From: Rhodothermia bacterium
Lineage (GTDB): Bacteria; Bacteroidota; Rhodothermia; Rhodothermales; JABDKH01
Assembly: GCA_030431165.1 (NCBI GenBank)
Contig: JAUIJQ010000283.1
Span: forward strand, 1-5,214
Direction: 5' to 3'
DNA length: 5,214 nucleotides
A program made the translations under genes and the position numbers. The notes below the pieces were generated by a model that was not told where the DNA came from, made no database searches, and saw only the letters and a program-made list of their open reading frames with translations. Below, piece after piece: positions 1-5,214 of the stretch (position 1 is the stretch's first letter; each line of letters starts with the position of its first letter).

Positions 1-1
1 T

Positions 2-2992
2 GTCTCTGACGGTGAAGGTGCCGTCGTGCTGGGCAACCACCTGGGCGTCGAGGAAGACGGCACGCGGCGCGAGAATGGATCCGGTGCCGTGAGAGTAAGC
101 GGCGCTGCGACAACCGCGTCGATCGGCCATCCGGGGGAAGAAGAGGCGCGCAACGTCTTGTTCGGTGCGTTAGCGATCAACGATGACGCCAGGGCGCGGG
201 TATATCTGAACACACTCGAAGTATCCGACGATCAGTCCAGCGGCGTTGACCTCAGCGCACCGCTCGACATCAACGACGACGGCCCCACCTGTGGTACGTG
301 GGCGCGCTACGATGAGTCGACACTGATGCCGCCGCGCGTGCTAGAGCTAACAGCTTCGCACGTCCGTGGCCTCACCGCACCGGGTGACACTGTTTTCGTG
401 TACCGTGTTGAAGAACTTGGAAGCGGCAACGGTAGATACTGGACGCGTCGCGCTGAGCCGGTTGCGCTCGGCGATGCTGACGCCACAGGGATGTTCAACA
501 TTCCGATCTCAGCCGGCCCCGGTGACCGAATCGCGCTCGTTGCGCTCGCCACCGACGGGCGCACCTCTGAGCTGTCACAGGCTCGCAGACCGGTCATCTT
601 TGCGCCGGGAATCGGCGGAACGTGGCTCGAAGCTTCTGACGGCGAAAATCTCTGGTTGCCGACGGCGCTGACGGCAGACGGCAAGAACGAGAAGATGAGA
701 CGACTGGCCCTGCGTCAAGACGGGGTGACAAGCGTTGAGCCGATCATGGCAAACGAGGTTCTCGAGCTAGGAAGCTACGCCATCTACGGGCCGGTACTCG
801 CAACACTGGAAGATGCCGGATACACGGGCAACGACATTAACGAAAACGCGCCCACGCTCGACCTGTGGCGCTTTCCAAATGACTGGCGGCTGAGTACGGC
901 GCTGCTTGCAGACGACCTCAAAGCAATGGTGGACCAGGTCACGACAACTTCCGGTCAGAACGAGAGCAGCGCTGCGAAGTCCTGCCAGGTTGATCTCGTC
1001 GCCCACTCAAACGGTGGGCTGATAGGATCGGTCTACGTCCGTCGCGACGCCGAACACGCGCGTGACCGCATCCATAGATATCTGACTTCGGGGACGCCGT
1101 ATCTCGGCGCCGACCAGGCGTACGCGGCGCACGCGAATGGTTACGTTTTTGGCGCGGACGAAAGCCTGTTCCCATGGGACGTTGCGTGGGGCGACATGAT
1201 CGCTATGACACGCAACGTGCCGGGCGCCTACGGTTTGCTGCCCAGTCGCGCATATTTCGAAGCCATGGACGAATCGACCCCCGCGTATCAACACGGCTTT
1301 GGCATCGTCAACCTCGTCGGCCAGCCGCAGTTTGGCTACGATTCAACAGTTGAGTTCATGACCAGTCCCAAGATGAATGCCGCTTCGCAGCCCGACGGAC
1401 TCGCGCGCAACGCTGCAATCTGGACGAATGAACAGGACGCTGTACACGAATTGATCGATGACTGGACAAACTACGAAGGGCCACCGCACATCTTCCGACA
1501 CGCGGGATTATTGCTGGGGATCACCGAAGTAGGGTGGCAGCGATCCGGCATCGGTCCGCGGGGCATTCCGGACGGTGAAACCTCGCGATCCGAAGTTGAA
1601 GACACCGACAGCCACAGAGCCTTCCGCGAAGGACTGGTGCCTGTCTGGGGCCCCGGCGACAAAACGGTTCCGCTTCTGAGCGCGTCCCTTGGCCGCCATC
1701 CTCTGGTTGGTGACCGTGACTTCTCTGGCGTAGAGGAGAGTCCATGGATAGAAGAATTTGAATACTTCGCGTGCGAACATGGTCCCCTCGTTGAAGAGGA
1801 CTGTATGCCCGTCGACGACGAAGACGGCCCCACGTCCCTCGACCGCATTCTTGCCACGCTACAGTCCGGCGCGGTCGTCCCGGAATCATCCGATCCCGTG
1901 CACCGTCCAGGCATTAACAACGTCGACGGAGCCACGGTCGCGGGACTCGTAGACTACGCCACCGAGGTCATCTACGTTATGGCCGATGATCACGTGGTCG
2001 TGACGCTCGAGGACGGAAGCGGACGCCTAACCGGCCCTGCAGATCCAAGTATCCCAAACGACGTTGCCCACGAGTTGCCTGGCGTGCGCTACCAGGCATC
2101 GCGCTTTGCGGCGAGCCTCGCCATACCCGCTGATAGCAACTACACGCTCGTGGCGACGGCTGCTTCAGCAGAAACACGAGTGAACATCATCCGGCGACGG
2201 GTCGGATCGGTGGGGAGCACGCAGATTCTTTATCCGCTGCAGGTACTCGGCGCCGACGGAACACTGACACTTGATCTACTTGCGGCCGGCACACCCGACA
2301 ACACGGCGTGGTCTGTTGATACAAACGGTGATGGTTCACCAGACGGCGATGTCGCTCCCGCTGTTGTTCTCAACGGCGCCGCGGCGGTTCCGGCGTTGCC
2401 GGTGCCTCAGCCACTTGAACTCAACGCCGCTGTGTCCAGCTCGGGCGATATGTCTACAACAACGCTCCGTCTGCCAGAGACGGGTACGGCCGGATGGACG
2501 TATGAACTCAGCGAGGCGGCTGCGTGGCTTGACCTCTCTTCAACCAGTGGCGACGCACCGGCAGAAGTGGAACTCACGTTCAATTCTGACGGCCTCAGCG
2601 ACGGCGAGACGACTACCGAGCTTTCCTACCGCCTAATAAATGGCTCGTACGAATTTGCCGGATCGATCCCCGTCACACTCACGGTTGGCGTTCCTACGTC
2701 GGGCGAGCCAGATCACACTGGCGTCGTCGCGTTTGCATTACATCCGCCGTCGCCAAACCCGGCAAGTGGTGCCGTCATGGTGCGTTATGACGTCGCAGCG
2801 CCCGGGACGATACACCTGGCCGTTTACGATCTGCTCGGCCGCGAGGTGCTGCTGGTTGAAGACGTTCGCAGATCTGCGGGCCGTTACGAGGCGGCACTTG
2901 ATGGGTCGTTGCTCGCGTCCGGGCTATACCTCATCCGGCTCAAAGCCGAGGCCGGATTTAGCAGGACCCAGAGACTCACGATCCTGCGCTGA
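2..2992 (+). CDS. Large secreted multidomain protein: beta-helix end, LCAT-type alpha/beta hydrolase, BACON-like domain and T9SS sorting domain (5'-partial)
   Basis: Likely an exported esterase, phospholipase or acyltransferase. The frame is open to the window edge, so the start and signal peptide lie upstream. Residues below count from the in-frame GTG at 26, which is probably not the real start. Residues 1-50 resemble the last coils of a right-handed parallel beta-helix (GNHLG, then ASIG). Residues 100-186 resemble the Ig-like module that often follows such helices (ALATDGRTSELSQ). Residues 188-620 form an LCAT-family hydrolase: oxyanion-side PVIFAPGIGGTWL-like motif (189-201), FPNDWRLS (283-290), nucleophile elbow AHSNGG with Ser328, GDKTVP with Asp545, and His585. 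Residues 640-760 form a beta-rich domain, then a Ca-loop-like DTNGDGSPDGD (765-775). Residues 797-887 are BACON-like (AAWLDLSSTSGD). Residues 904-988 match a T9SS type A sorting domain (PSPNPASG, VYDLLGREV, SGLYLIRL). Family assignments rest on motif recognition; the substrate is unknown. Confidence 0.88.
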   Translation, partial: VSDGEGAVVLGNHLGVEEDGTRRENGSGAVRVSGAATTASIGHPGEEEARNVLFGALAINDDARARVYLNTLEVSDDQSSGVDLSAPLDINDDGPTCGTWARYDESTLMPPRVLELTASHVRGLTAPGDTVFVYRVEELGSGNGRYWTRRAEPVALGDADATGMFNIPISAGPGDRIALVALATDGRTSELSQARRPVIFAPGIGGTWLEASDGENLWLPTALTADGKNEKMRRLALRQDGVTSVEPIMANEVLELGSYAIYGPVLATLEDAGYTGNDINENAPTLDLWRFPNDWRLSTALLADDLKAMVDQVTTTSGQNESSAAKSCQVDLVAHSNGGLIGSVYVRRDAEHARDRIHRYLTSGTPYLGADQAYAAHANGYVFGADESLFPWDVAWGDMIAMTRNVPGAYGLLPSRAYFEAMDESTPAYQHGFGIVNLVGQPQFGYDSTVEFMTSPKMNAASQPDGLARNAAIWTNEQDAVHELIDDWTNYEGPPHIFRHAGLLLGITEVGWQRSGIGPRGIPDGETSRSEVEDTDSHRAFREGLVPVWGPGDKTVPLLSASLGRHPLVGDRDFSGVEESPWIEEFEYFACEHGPLVEEDCMPVDDEDGPTSLDRILATLQSGAVVPESSDPVHRPGINNVDGATVAGLVDYATEVIYVMADDHVVVTLEDGSGRLTGPADPSIPNDVAHELPGVRYQASRFAASLAIPADSNYTLVATAASAETRVNIIRRRVGSVGSTQILYPLQVLGADGTLTLDLLAAGTPDNTAWSVDTNGDGSPDGDVAPAVVLNGAAAVPALPVPQPLELNAAVSSSGDMSTTTLRLPETGTAGWTYELSEAAAWLDLSSTSGDAPAEVELTFNSDGLSDGETTTELSYRLINGSYEFAGSIPVTLTVGVPTSGEPDHTGVVAFALHPPSPNPASGAVMVRYDVAAPGTIHLAVYDLLGREVLLVEDVRRSAGRYEAALDGSLLASGLYLIRLKAEAGFSRTQRLTILR

Positions 2993-2999
2993 GCCGCGA

Positions 3000-3047
3000 A
3001 ACGATCAAACGATCTGGCGATTCCAACGAGCACACGATCCGACGATC
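3000..3047. repeat. Cluster of four ACGATC repeats in the intergenic region
   Basis: Perfect ACGATC copies start at 3001, 3009, 3034 and 3042, forming two pairs with identical 8-base internal spacing and 33 bases between the pairs. A further CGAT lies at 3018. The cluster sits 8 bases after the hydrolase stop codon. It could be a regulator-binding array, decayed short tandem repeats or chance; the sequence alone does not decide. Confidence 0.4.
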
Positions 3048-3081
3048 ACCCTTTCGTGCCCGACTTATCCGGCCGATGATT

Positions 3082-3106
3082 AGGTTCACTGCCGAGACCC
3101 TTTTTT
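3082..3106 (+). terminator. Weak terminator-like hairpin with a T run
   Basis: AGGTTC (3082-3087) can pair with GACCCT (3096-3101) with one mismatch around an 8-base loop, followed at once by a run of six T (3101-3106). This would end the upstream hydrolase transcript. The stem is short and imperfect, so termination is probably inefficient if real. It also overlaps the most upstream possible start (TTG at 3105) of the next gene, which is an argument for the GTG start at 3117. Confidence 0.25.
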
Positions 3107-3116
3107 GCCCCCATCC

Positions 3117-4343
3117 GTGACGCCTCGACTCCCGCCAGAAACCAAGCTCGTTTTTGCAGCCGCGTCGGTCTCGACAGCCGCGAATGCACTCCAGCAGTTA
3201 GCACCTGGCGACACCGGAATAAGCTGGGGCACGGTCGTGACACAGGCACGTCGGCACGACCTGGAGGGCACGACGTACCGCACCCTTGCTGACATGCCCG
3301 AAGGGACCGTTCCGGCCGAAACGCTTCAGGCCTTGCGTTCCGCCTTCTACGGACACGCCTCCCGGCATCGCGCGCTTGCCGCCGAAATTGTCCGCGTTTC
3401 CGAACTCCTTGAGCGTAACGGCATTCGCGCCGCAGTTCTAAAAGGACCTGCTGTTGGTGAGGTCGCTTATGACGACGCGACGTTGCGGGTACCCGGCGAC
3501 ATCGACCTGCTTGTTTCCGGCGATGACTTTGCCGGTGCGCGTGCGCTGCTGATCAACGATGGCTACGAACCATACGTGACCAATAATGATGGCACCGATG
3601 ATGGTGACCAGAATCACGGTGAACGAGAGGTTCCAGAAACCGGCCTCGGGTACGAACTCGTGACAGACGAGTTCTGTGTTGAGCTCCATGTTGAACTTAT
3701 CCCTCGTTCGTTCGGACAGTTTATGGACGAACCTGGTATGTTGTCTCGAGCCGGGAAACGTAGCGTTGTCAGCGCCGATCTGCTCGTCCTCAACCCGGCC
3801 GACGAGCTTGTCTTCCTGTGTGTACACGGTGCCAAGCACTGTTGGGATACCGGCCGATGGATCCGGGATGTCGCCGGGCTTGTGGCACGCGGTCACGAGT
3901 CTCTCTGGTACGAGGTGATAGAGCGTGCGAGTCAGCTCGGCTGCCTCCGGATGGTGCTGCTCGGCGTATTCCTGGCTGAGAGACACTTCGGTGCGACCGT
4001 GCCCGACCCGATGCGCCCGGCCCTGTTGCACGACCGGCGGATTGGCCCCTTGTCGAACGAGGTCGCGCGCTTTCTGATGGCTGAACCTGAGGTCGGCGAA
4101 GCGCAACGTCGGGGCGCCTTTCATCTGGCTGTACGCGAGCGAAAGCGTGACCGGATGCGTGCCCTTCGACATCAAATCCGCCTCGCAACGATGACATCTC
4201 CACGGGACAAGGCCATGGTGGAGCTTCCCGAGCAGGCACGCGGCTTGTACCCTGTCGTGCGAGCGCTGCGACTGGGATTTGTCAATGCGCCGGATTCAAT
4301 CCGCCATGCTTTTCGCCTTTTGCGTGCAACGCTTTCTAGATGA
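3117..4343 (+). CDS. PF14907-type nucleotidyltransferase family protein
   Basis: Predicted soluble cytoplasmic enzyme of the minimal/uncharacterised nucleotidyltransferase group, about 408 residues, near full family length. Numbering is from GTG 3117. The helical N-terminus (TPRLPPETKL, later WGTVVTQARRHDL) is typical of the family. LKGPA (108-112) precedes the core VPGDIDLLV, with metal-binding acidic residues Asp128 and Asp130. The third-strand motif VELHVEL (188-194) offers Glu189 and His191. HGAKHCW with the following RWIRD (237-251) is the conserved H-G-x-K-H-x-W helix. The C-terminal 150 residues are helical and basic. An acidic, low-complexity loop at about 156-178 is unusual. TTG at 3105 would add four residues; GTG was preferred because TTG lies in a T run and neither start has a clear ribosome-binding site. 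The stop overlaps the kinase start. The substrate is unknown; in lasso-peptide clusters such proteins accompany a peptide kinase. Confidence 0.85.
   Translation: MTPRLPPETKLVFAAASVSTAANALQQLAPGDTGISWGTVVTQARRHDLEGTTYRTLADMPEGTVPAETLQALRSAFYGHASRHRALAAEIVRVSELLERNGIRAAVLKGPAVGEVAYDDATLRVPGDIDLLVSGDDFAGARALLINDGYEPYVTNNDGTDDGDQNHGEREVPETGLGYELVTDEFCVELHVELIPRSFGQFMDEPGMLSRAGKRSVVSADLLVLNPADELVFLCVHGAKHCWDTGRWIRDVAGLVARGHESLWYEVIERASQLGCLRMVLLGVFLAERHFGATVPDPMRPALLHDRRIGPLSNEVARFLMAEPEVGEAQRRGAFHLAVRERKRDRMRALRHQIRLATMTSPRDKAMVELPEQARGLYPVVRALRLGFVNAPDSIRHAFRLLRATLSR
4340..4343 (+). promoter_or_regulatory. ATGA stop/start overlap (translational coupling)
   Basis: The kinase ATG (4340-4342) overlaps the nucleotidyltransferase TGA (4341-4343). 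No Shine-Dalgarno-like purine run is visible just upstream, which fits re-initiation by ribosomes finishing the first gene. This ties the two proteins to one transcript and suggests they are needed in related amounts. Confidence 0.8.
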
Positions 4344-5176
4344 CGACCAAATCCGAAATCACGCCCTGTGATGAGATTGCGTTTTCGTGTTACGGCGCCG
4401 AAGTCGTTATCCGCTCTTCGATTTCGGGTTTGCTTGAGACCATGAAGAACCGGCTGCCGCCGCGTGCCGAGATCCGGCCGGCAGGGGCCAACTCTGGCGG
4501 CGAAGACTTCGATGCCACGATCTGTTTGGTAAAACCAGATCCGGATCGCCACGGCTGGTGCCTTTTTGTGGCGCCAGGTGACAAGCCGGAGTCGGTACCT
4601 GTCGAGCTCGCCGCGGAACACGTTGCAGACGCGCTACACTACGTTGTTGCTGAAAACACGAGCGAGTATTTGTTCGTGCACGCAGGTGCCGTAGCCATCG
4701 GCGGTCTGGGGCTTGTTCTGCCGGGCCGAACGCACGCGGGCAAGTCTACACTCGTTCGTTCGCTCGTCGAAGCGGGCGCGGTATACTACTCGGACGAGTA
4801 TGCGGTTTTCGACGATGAGGGGCGGATGCATCCATATGCCCGGCCGCTCGGAATTCGCGACCCCGATGGCGTTGTTGAGAAGGTTCCGGTAGATGTGATT
4901 GGCGGTGTCACAGGGGAGGATCCGACCCGCGTCGCGCTCGTGGCATCTTTGGTTTATTCGCCCGACAGCTCCTGGGATGTGGCTTCGCTGCCAGCCGGCT
5001 CGTCAATCTTGCGGCTGTTTGGCAATACGGTTCTTGCGCGTGCTCAATCCGCCAGAGCGCTCTCGATCTTCGCAAAAGTGGCCGAAAATGCCTCTGCAAT
5101 AGCCGGATCGCGCGGTGACGCCAGTGCAGCAGCGGCTGCGTTGATGGAATACGCCCAGGCCCTCGAAAAAAAGTGA
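4340..5176 (+). CDS. HPr-kinase-like (HprK-related) P-loop kinase
   Basis: Predicted cytoplasmic ATP-dependent Ser/Thr-type kinase of the HPr kinase/phosphorylase C-terminal fold, 278 residues. It lacks the recognisable N-terminal domain of true HprK. Instead, residues 13-100 resemble the N-terminal region of peptide-cluster kinases (GAEVVIRSS, LLETMKNRLPP). Residues 112-120 (FVHAGAVAI) carry the conserved His114 before the nucleotide site. The Walker A loop is GRTHAGKST (129-137), with Lys135. YYSDEYAVFD (149-158) supplies the acidic pair Asp152-Glu153 in place of the Asp-Asp of classical HprK, followed by HPYARPLGIR (164-173). Characterised relatives next to PF14907 proteins, such as PadeK and ThcoK, phosphorylate the C-terminal serine of lasso peptide precursors. 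That role here is inference, since no precursor is visible. The C-terminal 40 residues are Ala-rich and helical. The gene ends on an A7 run with a possible slippery site. Confidence 0.87.
   Translation: MTTKSEITPCDEIAFSCYGAEVVIRSSISGLLETMKNRLPPRAEIRPAGANSGGEDFDATICLVKPDPDRHGWCLFVAPGDKPESVPVELAAEHVADALHYVVAENTSEYLFVHAGAVAIGGLGLVLPGRTHAGKSTLVRSLVEAGAVYYSDEYAVFDDEGRMHPYARPLGIRDPDGVVEKVPVDVIGGVTGEDPTRVALVASLVYSPDSSWDVASLPAGSSILRLFGNTVLARAQSARALSIFAKVAENASAIAGSRGDASAAAAALMEYAQALEKK
5167..5176 (+). promoter_or_regulatory. Possible -1 frameshift heptamer A_AAA_AAG directly before the stop
   Basis: The last two sense codons of the kinase are AAA AAG preceded by A, giving the heptamer A_AAA_AAG in the zero frame, the same one used in E. 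coli dnaX, followed immediately by TGA. A -1 slip would enter the frame starting at GTG 5173, which stays open to the window edge. A 5-bp inverted repeat lies directly downstream, but without the usual 5-8 base spacer. Glu-Lys-Lys ends are common, so this may be coincidental. Confidence 0.2.
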
Positions 5177-5189
5177 CCCGCCTTGTCAC
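5173..5189. repeat. Perfect 5-bp inverted repeat flanked by A runs
   Basis: GTGAC (5173-5177) and GTCAC (5185-5189) are perfect complements around a 7-base spacer, with A7 before and A6 after. Read on the minus strand this is a short hairpin followed by seven T, so it could be a weak terminator for a leftward gene beyond the edge. On the plus strand it would cover the candidate GTG start. Confidence 0.3.
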
Positions 5190-5214
5190 AAAAAATCAAC
5201 AACTTGCGCGTTAT
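5173..5214 (+). CDS. Possible start of a third operon gene (3'-partial, 14 codons visible)
   Basis: GTG at 5173 overlaps the kinase TGA as GTGA and opens a frame with no stop to the window end, reading MTRLVTKNQQLARY. The overlap style repeats the ATGA junction upstream, which supports a continuing operon. The product cannot be recognised from 14 residues. A competing start is TTG at 5183, reading MSQKINNLRV in the kinase frame after its stop; it is also open to the edge. Fourteen open codons alone are weak evidence. Confidence 0.35.
   Translation, partial: MTRLVTKNQQLARY

Noticed and set aside
26..28. GTG at 26 as the real start of the hydrolase gene
   Set aside because: The same frame is open to the left edge with residues that continue the beta-helix pattern, and an exported T9SS protein needs a signal peptide, which is absent after this GTG.
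2640..3083. 147-codon plus-strand frame overlapping the hydrolase end and the intergenic region
   Set aside because: Most of it overlaps the T9SS sorting domain in another frame; the product is Arg/Ser/Pro-rich without motifs, as expected of an out-of-frame reading.
3076..3120. Short ATG frame (14 codons) just upstream of the nucleotidyltransferase, a possible leader peptide or the true start interrupted by a frameshift in the T6/C5 runs
   Set aside because: No ribosome-binding site and no leader-like codon bias. The nucleotidyltransferase N-terminus already looks complete from the GTG at 3117, so no frameshift is needed.
3438..4175. 245-codon open frame on the minus strand inside the nucleotidyltransferase gene
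   Set aside because: It lies wholly antisense to a gene with clear family motifs, shows no recognisable domain, and long antisense frames are common opposite GC-rich coding sequence.
4172..4621. 149-codon minus-strand frame spanning the junction of the two operon genes
   Set aside because: Antisense to two supported genes, Arg-rich composition typical of shadow frames, no motif.
5173..5189. GTGAC/GTCAC palindrome considered as a CRP/FNR-like operator
   Set aside because: The spacing between GTGA and TCAC is nine bases instead of the six of CRP-type sites, and its position at the end of a gene within an apparent operon makes an operator unlikely.

Overview
The window appears to be bacterial, of moderately high GC, with all supported genes on the + strand. 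The best taxonomic clue is the C-terminus of the first gene, which looks like a type IX secretion (T9SS) type A sorting domain. That points to the Bacteroidota/Rhodothermota/Balneolota group. The GC-rich codon use and the acidic secreted protein fit a marine or moderately halophilic Rhodothermales-like organism better than a typical low-GC Bacteroidota. This placement is inference; there is no rRNA or housekeeping marker here.

Positions 1-2992 hold the 3' part of one very large secreted protein gene that enters from the left edge. From the visible N-terminus, the protein contains the end of a right-handed parallel beta-helix and an Ig-like linker module. Next come an LCAT/lipase-type alpha/beta hydrolase with a complete apparent Ser-Asp-His triad, a beta-sandwich with a Ca-loop-like motif and a BACON-like beta-sandwich. 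The T9SS sorting domain ends the protein. It is probably an exported, surface-attached or released esterase or phospholipase.

Positions 2993-3116 are a non-coding gap with a small cluster of ACGATC repeats and a weak terminator-like hairpin ending in a T run.

Positions 3117-5176 hold two tightly coupled genes: a PF14907-type nucleotidyltransferase and an HPr-kinase-like P-loop kinase, sharing a 4-base ATGA overlap. In other bacteria this pair accompanies ribosomal-peptide tailoring loci, such as phosphorylated lasso peptides of the paeninodin type, and PqqD-containing clusters. Here it probably begins an operon continuing past the right edge. A GTG start candidate overlaps the kinase stop codon, and a dnaX-type slippery heptamer lies just before that stop. 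No precursor peptide, PqqD, lasso cyclase or transporter is visible, so the role of the pair cannot be fixed from this window. There is no gene-free stretch longer than 300 bases.
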